Source: Planctomycetota bacterium | Lineage (GTDB): Bacteria > Planctomycetota > Planctomycetia > Pirellulales > Thermoguttaceae | Assembly: GCA_029550925.1 (NCBI GenBank) | Contig: JAKPGL010000064.1 | Location: forward strand, 20,203 to 84,202 | Direction of reading: 5' to 3' | Length of the DNA: 64,000 nt | Shown here: positions 16,926-25,976 of the stretch, piece after piece | Layout of the letters: every line of letters begins with the position of its first letter | How positions within the stretch are numbered: the stretch's first letter is position 1 | Made by a program: the position numbers and the translations under genes | The notes under the pieces: model-generated | What the model was told of the DNA's origin: nothing | What the model saw: the letters and a program-made list of their open reading frames with translations, nothing else | Databases searched by the model: none

Positions 16926-18503
16926 ATGGCGATTTCTCCTTGGCTGATTTTGGCCGTCGGATTGGCTACGGTGTTGGGCCTGATGGTGTTGGGCCGGGTT
17001 CATGCGTTTGCCGCCCTGATTATCTCGGCGATGGTGGTAAGCCTCCTGGCTCCTGGGGCCACCGCGGAAAAGATGACCCGGGTGGCCGAGGCCTTCGGCA
17101 CGACAGCGGCCAAGATCGGCATTGTGATTGCTATGGCCGCCTTGGTCGGAAAAGCGATGCTCGAAAGCGGTGCGGCCGACCAGATCGTGCGAAGCGCCCT
17201 TCGGCTTTTCGGCCCCAATCGGGCGGCGGCTGCCTTATGTGCCAGCGGTTTTATCCTGGCCGTTCCGGTCTTTTTCGATACCGTGTTTTATCTTCTGGTG
17301 CCGTTGGCGTATTCCTTGTGGCGGCAGACGCGGAAAAACTACCTTTTATATCTGACGGCCATTGCCGCCGGCGGCGTGATCACCCATACCCTAGTTCCGC
17401 CTACGCCTGGGCCGTTGTACATGGCGCCGTGCTTAAAGATTGATCTAGGCGTTATGATCCTGGTGGGCGTGATTTTGGGCATTCCGGTGGCGGTGCTGGC
17501 GATGCGGGTCTGCCATCTGATGAATCGGTGGATGCCGATCCCCATGCGGATTTTGGCCGAGGAGCCGTCGGCCGGGCAACAACCGCCGGAGCGATTGCCG
17601 CCGCTGTGGCTAGCCCTATTGCCGGTGCTTTTGCCGGTGGTACTTATTTCTACGCAGACGGCAGCCAACCTGTGGGCCGGGGCCCAGAAGGTTTCCGTTC
17701 TCCAGCCCCCTCACCCGGCTTCGCCTTCCGCTCAGCCGGCCTCTCCCGCCAGGGGAGAGGCGAATATCCACCCTCTCCCCTCTGCGGGAGAGGGTGGCCT
17801 GCGAAGCAGGCCGGGTGAGGGGGCCTCCACCCCTCTCCCCCTTGCGGGAGAGGCAAATGGCCTCCAATCGGTTCAGCAGCCAGAAACACCGCCACAAACT
17901 TTTGCCGACCAAGTTTCTCAACTGGCCAAACTGATCGGCGATGCCAATTTTGCCCTGCTCGTGTCGGCGGTAATTGCCCTGGGCACGGTGATGGTGTATC
18001 GGGGCTGGAGCCTTCGGCAAGTGGCCGGCGCCTGTGAAGAGGCCCTGACCAGCGCCGGGGTGATTATTCTGATTACCAGTGCGGGCGGGGCGTTTGGGGC
18101 CATGCTGGGCCAAAGCGGCCTGAAAGAAGCCGTCCAACAGCTCTTCCCCCACGGCACGCTGCCTCCTACCGGCACGCTGGCCGTGGCCTTTCTGACCGCA
18201 TCGCTGCTGAAAATCGCTCAGGGGTCCAGCACCGTGGCGATCATGACCACGGCCAACATGTTCGCCGCTCTGGGCGCTAGCGCCGAGACGCTAGGGTTTC
18301 ATCCGGTCTATTTGGCCGCCACGATTGCTTCTGGCTCGCTCGTAGGGTCTTGGATGAACGACAGCGGTTTTTGGATTTTTACGAAGATGGGCGGCCTGAC
18401 CGAGGGGGAAAGCCTACGCACCTGGACCGTGCTTTTAGCCGTCATTGGGACAAGCGGGTTCCTGGTGAGCCTACTGGCCTGCTGGCTTGTGCCGTTGGTA
18501 TAG
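16926..18503 (+). CDS. GntP-family permease with repeat-derived insert
   Basis: 525 residues, about 12-14 hydrophobic segments. The start ATG 16926 follows GGGGAGC. Family features: an N-terminal pair of membrane segments (LILAVGLATVLGLMVLGRVHAFAALIISA is one), RAAAALCASGFILAVPVFFDTVFYLLVPLA, and THTLVPPTPGPLYMA; these match the gluconate:H+ symporter (GntP/ArsB-like) family for small organic acids. A hydrophilic loop (~residues 260-320) is encoded by an inverted-repeat element at 17706-17853, translated as PPHPASPSAQPASPARGEA-like sequence, which the family lacks. Substrate unknown; gluconate or another sugar acid is plausible. Confidence 0.9.
   Translation: MAISPWLILAVGLATVLGLMVLGRVHAFAALIISAMVVSLLAPGATAEKMTRVAEAFGTTAAKIGIVIAMAALVGKAMLESGAADQIVRSALRLFGPNRAAAALCASGFILAVPVFFDTVFYLLVPLAYSLWRQTRKNYLLYLTAIAAGGVITHTLVPPTPGPLYMAPCLKIDLGVMILVGVILGIPVAVLAMRVCHLMNRWMPIPMRILAEEPSAGQQPPERLPPLWLALLPVLLPVVLISTQTAANLWAGAQKVSVLQPPHPASPSAQPASPARGEANIHPLPSAGEGGLRSRPGEGASTPLPLAGEANGLQSVQQPETPPQTFADQVSQLAKLIGDANFALLVSAVIALGTVMVYRGWSLRQVAGACEEALTSAGVIILITSAGGAFGAMLGQSGLKEAVQQLFPHGTLPPTGTLAVAFLTASLLKIAQGSSTVAIMTTANMFAALGASAETLGFHPVYLAATIASGSLVGSWMNDSGFWIFTKMGGLTEGESLRTWTVLLAVIGTSGFLVSLLACWLVPLV
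17706..17853. repeat. triple-hairpin inverted repeat element inside the permease gene
   Basis: Perfect 14-base inverted repeats bound the first part (CCCCCTCACCCGGC at 17706-17719, complement at 17810-17823). Inside are CCTCTCCC/GGGAGAGG (17740-17760) and a 12-base stem CCACCCTCTCCC/GGGAGAGGGTGG (17768-17797). A third CCTCTCCC/GGGAGAGG hairpin follows at 17832-17853. Elements of this CTCTCCC-GGGAGAG type are usually intergenic; this one keeps the reading frame open. Confidence 0.85.
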
Positions 18504-18602
18504 TGAGTAATAAGGTTTTGGCCGTTTGGCCGGGGTAGGGCGTCCAGAACAAAGAGATCCCGCCGGGACCCCGCTAGACCGGCTGTTGGAGACGGTGTTA
18601 CC

Positions 18603-18902
18603 ATGGGAGAGCTTGAGCCTCAGCCCCATTTGCCGGAGCGATGGGAGATATATTACGAGGGGCACGTGCAGGGGGTGGGGTTTCGATATACGACCCGGCG
18701 GATCGCCGCCCAATTTGCCGTAACTGGCTATGTGCGCAACCTGCCCGATGGCCGAGTGCAGGTCGTCCTGGAAGGGCTGCCGGAAGAAATGGACCGAATG
18801 CTTCAGGCGATCCAATCGGTCATGGGCCGGCATATTGGAAGAATCACACGAAAGCGGACGGCTGCTACCGGAGAATTCCAGGGGTTTGAAATCCGGTTTT
18901 AA
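18603..18902 (+). CDS. acyP: acylphosphatase
   Basis: 99 residues. Small alpha/beta enzyme hydrolysing carboxyl-phosphate bonds such as acetyl phosphate or 1,3-bisphosphoglycerate. The phosphate-binding loop GHVQGVGFRYTTRR carries the catalytic arginine (near residue 28) and GYVRNLPDGRV the catalytic asparagine (near residue 46). About ten residues precede the domain. ATG 18603 is 99 bases after the permease stop. Possibly cotranscribed with the permease; the functional link is unclear. Confidence 0.95.
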   Translation: MGELEPQPHLPERWEIYYEGHVQGVGFRYTTRRIAAQFAVTGYVRNLPDGRVQVVLEGLPEEMDRMLQAIQSVMGRHIGRITRKRTAATGEFQGFEIRF

Positions 18903-18911
18903 TCCTGAAGA

Positions 18912-18964
18912 CCGTAACTTAGGCTGTCTAGCCTGAGCTACCGCCGGCTTGACAGTCGGTGTTA
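18912..18964 (-). repeat. two-hairpin dispersed repeat, copy 1
   Basis: Read on the minus strand it starts CACCGACTGTCAAG and ends AAGTTACGG, with the hairpin AGGCT-GTCT-AGCCT. It aligns with 23287-23359 and 55217-55266 (shared CACCGnCTGTnAG, CTCA and TTACGG). This copy has a degenerate first stem. Confidence 0.6.
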
Positions 18965-19097
18965 CGCGGGAGATTAGCATCCGCCCCGGCGCAGAATTGG
19001 CGCCATAAACGCCCAATTTATGAATTTTCGGGAACCAAAAACTCCATTTTTAGGCGTTGCTGGTTCTTTGGGGAGGCATGATTATACTACAAAGCAT

Positions 19098-19198
19098 GTA
19101 ACATTTTAGCCGAATGCCAAGGAGGCTTATTTTAGGGCGCAATGTGCCCAGAATTGTCATTCCCGCGTAAGCGGGAATCATGGCCTGACGAGAGGCGG
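19098..19198 (+). repeat. dispersed element, solo half copy
   Basis: From GTAACATTTTAGCCGAATGC to GAGGCGG this stretch matches the complement of 47922-48021 at most positions over ~100 bases, including AAGGAGGCTTATTTTAGG. It includes the hairpin ATTCCCGC-GTAA-GCGGGAAT (19159-19178). The second end of the element, seen at 47834, is missing here. Confidence 0.75.
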
Positions 19199-19352
19199 GC
19201 CCCCCTTTGGCCCAGACTTCTGAACTCCATGGGATACTTTTCCGTAGGATAAAATATCCCCAAAAGGGGATAGGTTTTCCAATTCAACAATACTCCCAGC
19301 TCCTATGCAGTGGGTTGCCCCCCCGAGAAGGGTACTCTGAGGATTACGTGCG

Positions 19353-20300
19353 ATGAGCGAAAGTTGGTTTCAGCCGATCTTCGACAGGTTACCCACCTGG
19401 ATGCAACCGTTATGGTTGGTGGTCTTGGGCGGTGCTGCCGTGGCCGTGGTCTTCTGGGCGCTGAACCTGCTAGTGCGCTGGACTATGCCGAAGATTTGGG
19501 CCGTTGCCCGGACCACCGCTAAAGAAGTGCTCCATCAGCCGGTCTTTTTGGTCCTGCTTCTGATCGGGGCCTTTGGCATCGTGCTGTTTCCCTTTATTCC
19601 ATACAACACGTTCGGCGAAGACGTGAAGATGCTCAAAGACAGCGGACTGACGCTGATTCGGGTGCTGGCGATCATCCTGGTCCTTTGGAGCGCTAGCGTC
19701 TCCATTGCCTCGGAAATCGAAAGCCGAACCGCCCTGACCTTGCTCTCCAAGCCGATTGGCCGTCGGCAGGTGATCATCGGCAAATTCTTAGGCATTTTAT
19801 GGTTGGGGATGCTCTTTTTCCTGCTTCTGGGGATGATGTTTTTGGCCAGCGTCTCGTACAAGGTGCAATACGACGCCCGGGAGACCGCCAAACCGGAACC
19901 CAAATGGACCGAATGCCGCGACGAAATGCTCCAAGCCTCGCCGGGACTAGTCTTGGGGCTTTTGGAGACGGCCATTTTGGCGGCCATTTCGACGGCCATT
20001 TCGACCCGGCTGTCGATGGTGCCGAACATGATGATCTGCACGGCCATCTATATGCTGGGCCATCTGACGCCGCTTTTGGCGGTCTCGGCGGTCGGCAAAT
20101 TGGAGATCGTCGTGTTTGTAGCGAACTTGTTATCCGCAGTGCTGCCGGTGTTGGAAAACTTCACGATGGAGGGGGCCATCTCCACCGGCCAAACAGTGCC
20201 GGTTGTTTATCTGCTCTTGGCGGGCGTCTATAGTCTGATCTACTGCACGGCCGCGATGCTGCTGGCGCTGCTTCTGTTCGAAGATCGGGACCTAGCGTAG
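19353..20300 (+). CDS. ABC-2 type transporter permease
   Basis: 315 residues with about seven hydrophobic segments. The pattern (segment near 20-45, then TAKEVLHQPVFLVLLLIGAFG, then SASVSIASEIESRTALTLLSKPIGRRQVIIGKFLG) is that of ABC-2 permeases; the SEIESRT..LSKPIGR stretch between membrane segments 3 and 4 is typical. The partner ATPase is not adjacent: the only ABC ATPase in the window is LptB. Transported substrate unknown. ATG 19353 follows GGATTACGTGCG with only a weak ribosome site. Confidence 0.85.
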   Translation: MSESWFQPIFDRLPTWMQPLWLVVLGGAAVAVVFWALNLLVRWTMPKIWAVARTTAKEVLHQPVFLVLLLIGAFGIVLFPFIPYNTFGEDVKMLKDSGLTLIRVLAIILVLWSASVSIASEIESRTALTLLSKPIGRRQVIIGKFLGILWLGMLFFLLLGMMFLASVSYKVQYDARETAKPEPKWTECRDEMLQASPGLVLGLLETAILAAISTAISTRLSMVPNMMICTAIYMLGHLTPLLAVSAVGKLEIVVFVANLLSAVLPVLENFTMEGAISTGQTVPVVYLLLAGVYSLIYCTAAMLLALLLFEDRDLA

Positions 20301-20324
20301 AGAGGGCCTTGGGGCTTTCGAAGT

Positions 20325-20828
20325 TCAAGAAGCTGGCGGCGGAGATGCGACAGGATGTTGAGCGGCAGGAGTGCCGTGGTGTCCGTTGCAATGTTCCAGA
20401 CGCTGAATTTTTTCTAACCGACGCGCATGTCGGCCCCCTTCAAACTCCGTCTTGATCCATACTTCCACCAAGGCATCGACCAACCGGTCCCCTAGCATAT
20501 CGCCGGAAAGGCAGAGGATATTGGTATCGTTATGGCGTCGGCTGATTTCGGCGGTCAATAGATCATGGCAGGGCGCAGCCCGGACGCCGGGGAATTTGTT
20601 GGCTACGATCGCCATCCCCAGTCCGGTACCGCAGATCAAGATTCCTCGCTCCACCTCGCCGCGGGCGACTCTACTAGCCACTTCCGCAGCCACATCGGGA
20701 TAATCGACCGGAGGATCGTCGCTTCGAGTACCGACGTCGATCGTCTCCAGCCCCATGGTGTGGAGGAGCTCTAAAATCTTCTCCCGCAGATGCACCCCTC
20801 GGTGATCGCTTCCGACCGCAATCCGCAT
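20325..20828 (-). CDS. rpiB: ribose-5-phosphate isomerase B
   Basis: 167 residues. Interconverts ribose 5-phosphate and ribulose 5-phosphate in the pentose phosphate pathway. N-terminal MRIAVGSDHRGVHLREKI, then VDYPDVAAEVA and the catalytic block GILICGTGLGMAIVANKFPGVRAA with the active-site cysteine. NILCLSGDMLG is the conserved C-terminal region. The final ~25 residues (His, Ala, Pro-rich) extend beyond the usual end. Convergent with the ABC permease gene, 24 bases apart. Start ATG 20826-20828 has an AGGAGG-type box. Confidence 0.96.
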   Translation of the reverse strand: MRIAVGSDHRGVHLREKILELLHTMGLETIDVGTRSDDPPVDYPDVAAEVASRVARGEVERGILICGTGLGMAIVANKFPGVRAAPCHDLLTAEISRRHNDTNILCLSGDMLGDRLVDALVEVWIKTEFEGGRHARRLEKIQRLEHCNGHHGTPAAQHPVASPPPAS

Positions 20829-21521
20829 CGAAACACATCCTCCTTTGTTGATTGATTTCCGGATTAGCCGAGGCAGGAAAGATTCCCCTGTATCCCAGCA
20901 ACCCTTTGTTTTTTTTCTTCCCGTGGCGGCAGACGCTACGTACCTTCTGCCTTGCCCAATCGCCCCGCCCTCCGGAAGGCAAAAAAATAAATTCTCCAGG
21001 TGCTTGCGGAGATGGAGGCCCCCGCCTCCTCCGTGGAAACCAAGATTCCTATGACTGCCCTGGAGAAAAGCTCCGCAGAGGTGGGTATTCGCTTTTCGCT
21101 CGGGTTTTATCTTTTATGAGTGTCAACTTTAATATAGGTTTTTTGAGTCTCCAAGGCAACCCGATCCAAACGAAAGAGGGGAATTTTTCCCCCCGAACCA
21201 CCCATAAGTGGAGGCATAAATACCCTAATTTAATGTCTTACGGAGTCCAACACGCCCAAAAAACAGTAGTTTCGAGAGATTCAATCCCCCCTCTAAGGCG
21301 GCATCCATGCTCTTCAACAAAAACAGCCGATACCTTGCAGTACCGGCCGTTTGGGTAGAAAACCGCTTCCGCATAAAAAGGCGATAGCCTGGAAGTTGCC
21401 ACCCGGCATCGCCTGGCAGCCCTGGGAATCCCCCCTAGGCCCCTTGGGGGACATGCCCCCAGCCCTTCATGGGCGATTGGTGGTTCCCTGGGGATTGGCC
21501 CTGGGGATTGGCCCAGAGGAT
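20829..21521. other. intergenic region
   Basis: 693 bases upstream of rpiB and downstream of the HtrA gene. Has a GGAGGC-CCCC-GCCTCC hairpin near 21012-21030 and a perfect 13-base tandem duplication (CCCTGGGGATTGG, 21486-21511). Long frames crossing it lack any recognisable protein pattern. No tRNA, SRP RNA or tmRNA signature seen. Confidence 0.45.
21486..21511. repeat. 13-base tandem duplication
   Basis: CCCTGGGGATTGG occurs twice head to tail just beyond the 3' end of the HtrA gene. A partial third unit precedes it (CGATTGG near 21474). Likely replication slippage. Confidence 0.7.
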
Positions 21522-23108
21522 TTATCGGGCGCCGGAAGCGGACTTTAGGACCACAAAGCGGGCGCCGCGGGCTGTTCGCACCAAGAGCAACACGCCCTTG
21601 TCCAAAGGAGATTTTTCCAGAGCTTTCCGGAAGTCCTCCATCGTCTTTACAGGGAGTCGGTTCACCTGGACGATGACTTCGCCGGTTTCCAGACCAGCCA
21701 AGGCAGCCACACTATTGGGGTGAACCTGGGTAATCACGAGGCCCTCCGTAAAATCCAGCCCTAATTGTCGGGCCACTTCAGGCCGGAGGGGTTCTAACTG
21801 CAACCCGAGGTCTTCGACCGAGCCGCCGCGATCCGGCCCTGGACCAGGCGTGCGGAGCCGGCCGCGGGTAAGACCGAACTCTTCCGGTTGTTCGCGGACG
21901 GTAACCTGCAGAGGGATTCGTTTCCCGTCGCGCAGGACGGTCATCGTCTGTTGACTGTTGATGGGGCATCGTTCGACAATCTCTTGGAGTTCGGCTGGTT
22001 TGGAGACTTTGGTACCGGCAAACTCCAGGATGACATCGCCCGGTTTGAGTCCTGCGGCTTCGCCGGGCGTATTGGGGAAAACGTCGGTAACGACCACTCC
22101 TTCCTGGACTTGGAGGCCGAACTGCTCGGCCAATGGAGGAGTCAACATTTGAATAGCCACCCCCAAATAGGCCCGTTCGACTTTACCTTTCTGGATCAAC
22201 TGGTGGGCGACCCATTTGGCCAGGTTGATCGGCACGGCAAACCCTACGCCTTGATATCCGCCGGACCGGGTAGTAATGGCCGTGTTGATTCCCACCACTT
22301 CGCCGTTCAAATTCACCAGCGGACCGCCGCTATTGCCGGGATTGATGGCGGCGTCCGTTTGCAGGAAGTTTTCCCGCGGGGCAATGCCCAAGCCCCGGCC
22401 CTTCGCGCTGATGATGCCGGCGGTTACGGTCCCTTCCAAACCGAAAGGCTGTCCAAGGGCCAACACCCAATCGCCCACTTGGACCTTCTCGCTATCGCCT
22501 AGCGGAGCGGCGGGGAGATTTTTCGCTTCGATCCGGACAATAGCCAGGTCGGTTTTCGGATCGCGTTTGACCTCCTTGGCCTCAAACTCGCGACCGTCAT
22601 GGAGTCGGACCAAGATTTTGCCGGCCTCTCGAACCACATGATTATTGGTCAGGATGAGGCCCGCCGGATCAATGATCACGCCGCTCCCTACGCCCTCGGG
22701 CATCGGTTGAGGAATCATGGGCGTCTGGGGCATGTCCCGGAAGAAACGACGCAGTTCCGGGTGCATTCGGAATAGATCGCCAAAGGGTCCCTCCTCGTCG
22801 TCAAAGGGCAATTCCTCCCCCATATCCGGCGGCATCCGCCGGCGGGCAGGCGGCTGTTCCGCTGGCAACGTCCGGATCATCACCACGGCGGGAAGGCTCT
22901 TTTCCGCAGCTTCTCGAAACGCCCGGGAAAGACTTTCCGCGTAATTCGACCCTTCTCGCGCCGAGGGCGCTTGCAAGGCCAACCCGGTCGGCTCAGCCCC
23001 CGCATGATGCCAGCCAACCAGTCCCCAAACCAAAAGACCAACAAACCCCAAGGTTCCCAAAACACCACCCCACGCTTTAGGGGTTTTAGGTAGTGCCTTC
23101 AGCCTCAT
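21522..23108 (-). CDS. HtrA/DegP-type serine protease with two PDZ domains
   Basis: 528 residues. Periplasmic quality-control protease. N-terminal membrane anchor or signal (residues ~14-33). Trypsin-like domain with triad His157 (TNNHVV), Asp187 (KTDLAIVRI) and Ser260 (NPGNSGGPL). First PDZ about 310-405 (AYLGVAIQMLTPPLAEQFGL...GDVILEFAGTKV), second about 440-520 (LGLQLEPLRPEVARQLGL...GEVIVQVNRLPV). An acidic/Pro-rich stretch (85-135) separates the anchor from the protease domain. The ATG at 23106-23108 follows AAGGAGGTGG. Single gene; which of degP/Q/S it equals cannot be said. Confidence 0.95.
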   Translation of the reverse strand: MRLKALPKTPKAWGGVLGTLGFVGLLVWGLVGWHHAGAEPTGLALQAPSAREGSNYAESLSRAFREAAEKSLPAVVMIRTLPAEQPPARRRMPPDMGEELPFDDEEGPFGDLFRMHPELRRFFRDMPQTPMIPQPMPEGVGSGVIIDPAGLILTNNHVVREAGKILVRLHDGREFEAKEVKRDPKTDLAIVRIEAKNLPAAPLGDSEKVQVGDWVLALGQPFGLEGTVTAGIISAKGRGLGIAPRENFLQTDAAINPGNSGGPLVNLNGEVVGINTAITTRSGGYQGVGFAVPINLAKWVAHQLIQKGKVERAYLGVAIQMLTPPLAEQFGLQVQEGVVVTDVFPNTPGEAAGLKPGDVILEFAGTKVSKPAELQEIVERCPINSQQTMTVLRDGKRIPLQVTVREQPEEFGLTRGRLRTPGPGPDRGGSVEDLGLQLEPLRPEVARQLGLDFTEGLVITQVHPNSVAALAGLETGEVIVQVNRLPVKTMEDFRKALEKSPLDKGVLLLVRTARGARFVVLKSASGAR

Positions 23109-23701
23109 CGATCCACCTCCTTCAAAGAAAGGTAAAGATAGGCAGGAATCGGCTCCCTCTGTTACTCCGTTGCTATCCGTTTACGTATTTTCTCCAGAGG
23201 GGGTTCTCACATTTCCGCTTGCGCGAATGGGACAAAAACCTCGGCCTTGGAGGACCGAAATAGGTACGTACCCCTTTTGTAGGTAGCACCGTCTGTCAGA
23301 CGGTAGGTTTCTGGTCCCTGGACGCTCAAGCCAGTCTAAAAGACGGGGTTACTACACGGTATGCTTAACAGGTTTACGGCCCTTCTTCCATAATGTTGCC
23401 GAAATCCCCAAAGATGTTACACAATAGGTTATTCAAGGTTATTAAAATGGGAAAAATGAGCACTCTAGGAAGAAAATAAGTACCAAAAATCCTTCTCCGA
23501 ACCGGTTCAAACAGAGAGCAGGTACCACCGGCGATCCGGCTTTTCTCAAGAAAAATCCTTCTCCCCCTATAGGCAAACGAGCCATTTTGAAAAATAATAA
23601 AGGTTTTCTGTGCCCAAGGGGTACCGGACAGGTTTTGAGCAGCTTTTAGATTTTCCCTACCAAGATGGCAAACAAAATACCTCAGAAGGAGGGATCAGCC
23701 A
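23109..23701. other. intergenic region upstream of tpiA
   Basis: 593 bases between divergent htrA-type and tpiA genes. Contains one two-hairpin repeat (23287-23359). The A/T-rich stretch 23430-23610 is the probable promoter area for tpiA. No gene recognised. Confidence 0.45.
23287..23359 (+). repeat. two-hairpin dispersed repeat, copy 2
   Basis: First stem CCGTCT-GTC-AGACGG (perfect 6 pairs), a spacer of ~20 bases not present in the other copies, then CTCAAGCCAGTCT-AAA-AGACGGGG. Aligns with 55217-55266, where the first stem is CCGGCT/AGCCGG: a T-A pair replaced by G-C. Confidence 0.7.
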
Positions 23702-24481
23702 ATGCGACGTCCATTCATTGCCGGCAATTGGAAGATGCATCTCACTCGGGCCGAGGCAATCGCTCTGGCCGAGGCAGTGGCTCAAAAAGCCGAGAATTTT
23801 CCCCACGTGGATATAGCGGTGTGTCCGCCGTTTGTCTATTTGGAGGCGGTGGGGCGGGCAATTGCCGGGTCTAGGGTGGCCTTGGGCGCCCAGAACATGT
23901 ATCCCGAATCCAGCGGGGCGTTTACGGGCGAAATCAGCCCGCCCATGCTTAGCGATTTAGGATGTCGGTATGTGATTTTGGGCCATAGCGAACGTCGGCA
24001 ATGGTTTGGGGAAAAGGACGAGTTTATCAATAAAAAGGTCCATGCGGCGTTCAAGGCAGGTTTACGTCCGATTGTGTGTGTAGGGGAACAGTTGGCCGAA
24101 CGGGAGGCGGGGCAAACCCTGCAAGTCATCCGTCGGCAATTTGAAGGTTCGTTGGCCGACCTGACGGCCGAGCAGATGCAGCAGACGGTCATTGCCTATG
24201 AGCCGGTCTGGGCCATCGGAACGGGGAAGGTTGCTACCCCCCATCAGGCGGAAGAGGTCCATCTTGAACTTCGCAAATTGATCGCCCAACGATACAATAC
24301 AGAGATTAGCCAACAGGTGGTGATCCAATACGGCGGGAGTGTAAAGCCCGACAATGCCGGAGAACTTTTCAGCCAGCCGGATATCGACGGCGCCCTGGTC
24401 GGCGGCGCCAGCCTGAAGGCCGACCAATTCCTGGCCATCATCGCCGGGATGAAAAAAGGCCAGCCCAGCGGAGGAAGGTAA
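23702..24481 (+). CDS. tpiA: triosephosphate isomerase
   Basis: 259 residues, normal length. Glycolytic enzyme interconverting DHAP and glyceraldehyde 3-phosphate. N-terminal RRPFIAGNWKMHLT with the catalytic Lys11, VILGHSERRQWFGE with the catalytic histidine (near residue 97), and VIAYEPVWAIGTGK with the catalytic glutamate (near residue 169). The phosphate-binding YGGSVKPDNA and DGALVGGASL are intact. ATG 23702 follows AGAAGGAGGGATCAGCC. secG starts 3 bases after its stop, a conserved tpiA-secG pair. Confidence 0.98.
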   Translation: MRRPFIAGNWKMHLTRAEAIALAEAVAQKAENFPHVDIAVCPPFVYLEAVGRAIAGSRVALGAQNMYPESSGAFTGEISPPMLSDLGCRYVILGHSERRQWFGEKDEFINKKVHAAFKAGLRPIVCVGEQLAEREAGQTLQVIRRQFEGSLADLTAEQMQQTVIAYEPVWAIGTGKVATPHQAEEVHLELRKLIAQRYNTEISQQVVIQYGGSVKPDNAGELFSQPDIDGALVGGASLKADQFLAIIAGMKKGQPSGGR

Positions 24482-24484
24482 CCC

Positions 24485-24868
24485 ATGGTCGAAGCACTGC
24501 TGAGCTTCTTGCTGTTTGTAACCGCCATTTTTTTGATTTTGCTGATTTTGGTCCAGCGAGGACGGGGTGGGGGATTGGCTGGGGTGTTTGGCGGCCCCGG
24601 CGGCCAAAGCGCTTTCGGCGCCAAAGCCGGCGACCTGTTCACGCGAATTACCATCGGCGTGGTCGCCTTTTGGATTGTGCTGTGTCTGGTGTCTATTCGG
24701 GTCCTGGGTACCCAGGAAGAACTCTTAGGAGAGACGGGCGCAAGCAACCAGACGCAATCGACCCAACAAGAGGGAACGCCTTCTCCGAGCGGTTCCCAAG
24801 AGAGTGGGCAACCGGATTCGTCCACTCCTGGTTCTAGCGGCGGAGAGTCTTCCCCAGCAGCCCGATAA
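24485..24868 (+). CDS. secG: preprotein translocase subunit SecG
   Basis: 127 residues. Small membrane subunit of the SecYEG channel. Two membrane segments (residues ~3-20 and ~52-75) flank the conserved cytoplasmic loop GRGGGLAGVFGGPGGQSAFGAKAGD. The last ~45 residues are a Ser/Gln/Glu/Pro-rich tail, longer than in E. coli. ATG 24485 comes after GGAGGAAGGTAACCC; the box lies inside the end of tpiA, so the two are translationally close. Confidence 0.93.
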   Translation: MVEALLSFLLFVTAIFLILLILVQRGRGGGLAGVFGGPGGQSAFGAKAGDLFTRITIGVVAFWIVLCLVSIRVLGTQEELLGETGASNQTQSTQQEGTPSPSGSQESGQPDSSTPGSSGGESSPAAR

Positions 24869-24948
24869 GCGGGGATTTTCAAGGGGAGCGATGTTTTCTG
24901 GTTCCGCCGCACGGGAAAGAGACTGTTTTTTATAGGAGGGTGGCGGCT

Positions 24949-25845
24949 TTGTTGTTGAGTATGACGGGTTTTGGCCAGACGTACCGCCACCTGGATCGGC
25001 TGAGCATTGCGGTGGAAGTCCGCAGTGTGAACCATCGTTACTTAAAGATTCAGTTGCGGACCTCGGACGGATACAGCGGTTTGGAACCTCTGGTGGAATC
25101 GGTGGTTCGGCGGCGTATCCGTCGGGGGACCGTGTATGTGGATTTGCGGATCCAGCAGCGGGCGGCGTCGGAAAGGTATCGTATCGACCTCAAGGTGTTA
25201 GACTCGTATCGTCGGCAGTTGGAGGCCGTCCGGACGGCCTGGAACCAGCCAGAACCGATTTCGTTCAGCGTTTTGCTGGGGCTGCCCGGGGTGATCTACG
25301 AAGAACTCAACGAACAGGAGTCGCTGAACCACGATTGGCCTATGATCCGCGAAGCGCTGGAGGAGGCGCTGGACCGATTGGATCGGATGCGGGCCGAAGA
25401 AGGGCGTGCGATGGGCCAGGACCTTCGGCTTCAGGCGCAGCAACTTCGGGAGGCGGTGGAGCGGATTGCCCAACGCGCCCCTCTGGTCGTAGATCAGTAT
25501 CGCTGTCGGCTTCAGGAGCGGATAGAGAACTTGCTCCAGGAGTATCAGATAACCCTCCAGCCGGGGGACTTGGTACGCGAAACGGCCCTTTTTGCCGAGC
25601 GAAGCGATATTGCCGAAGAACTCGTGCGGCTCCGCAGTCATATTGACCAACTGGTCCAGTGCGTCGAACATCCGGAGGCGCATCCGGAAGGGGTGGGCCG
25701 AAAGCTCGATTTCCTCACCCAGGAGATGTTTCGAGAAGCCAACACCATCGGCTCCAAGGCCAACGACGTACAGATCGTCAACGACGTGATCTATCTGAAA
25801 GGCGCCATCGAACGGATTCGAGAGATGGTGCAGAACCTTCAGTGA
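24949..25845 (+). CDS. YicC family endoribonuclease-like protein
   Basis: 298 residues from TTG 24949, which sits nine bases after an AGGAGG box and gives the family's LLSMTGFG start; GTG 24940 and ATG 24961 are alternatives. N-terminal YicC domain (SMTGFGQTYRHLDRLSIAVEVRSVNHRYLKI) and C-terminal DUF1732 domain (EEGRAMGQDLRLQA... to GRKLDFLTQEMFREANTIGSKAND). YicC proteins are endoribonucleases in E. coli and B. subtilis. Followed by gmk and rpoZ, the conserved order in many bacteria. Confidence 0.95.
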   Translation: MLLSMTGFGQTYRHLDRLSIAVEVRSVNHRYLKIQLRTSDGYSGLEPLVESVVRRRIRRGTVYVDLRIQQRAASERYRIDLKVLDSYRRQLEAVRTAWNQPEPISFSVLLGLPGVIYEELNEQESLNHDWPMIREALEEALDRLDRMRAEEGRAMGQDLRLQAQQLREAVERIAQRAPLVVDQYRCRLQERIENLLQEYQITLQPGDLVRETALFAERSDIAEELVRLRSHIDQLVQCVEHPEAHPEGVGRKLDFLTQEMFREANTIGSKANDVQIVNDVIYLKGAIERIREMVQNLQ

Positions 25846-25976
25846 TCCCACCGGGAGGATCGGAGAGCGGCCCTCCACGGATACCGAGGATCGGAGTCGC
25901 CGGCCTCTGGAAGGGAAGTCGGCGGGAGCAAAAGAACGAAAAAGCCCAGGGCGGCAAGAGCGATTCGGATGAGAAA

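Larger units (their letters stand above)
18903..19352. other. intergenic region holding two dispersed repeats
   Basis: 450 bases between acyP and the ABC permease gene. Contains one copy each of two repeat types described separately (18912-18964 and 19098-19198). The stretch 19200-19350 shows an AT-rich run (GGATAAAATATCC palindrome-like, about 19246-19260) that may be a promoter. No gene recognised. Confidence 0.5.

Noticed and set aside
17706..17853. CRISPR array
   Set aside because: Hairpins are inverted repeats of unequal spacing, not direct repeats with unique spacers; no CRISPR seen elsewhere.
20852..21358. 168-residue open frame in the rpiB-htrA gap
   Set aside because: Low-complexity Pro/Phe/Arg composition and no recognisable motif; region more likely intergenic.
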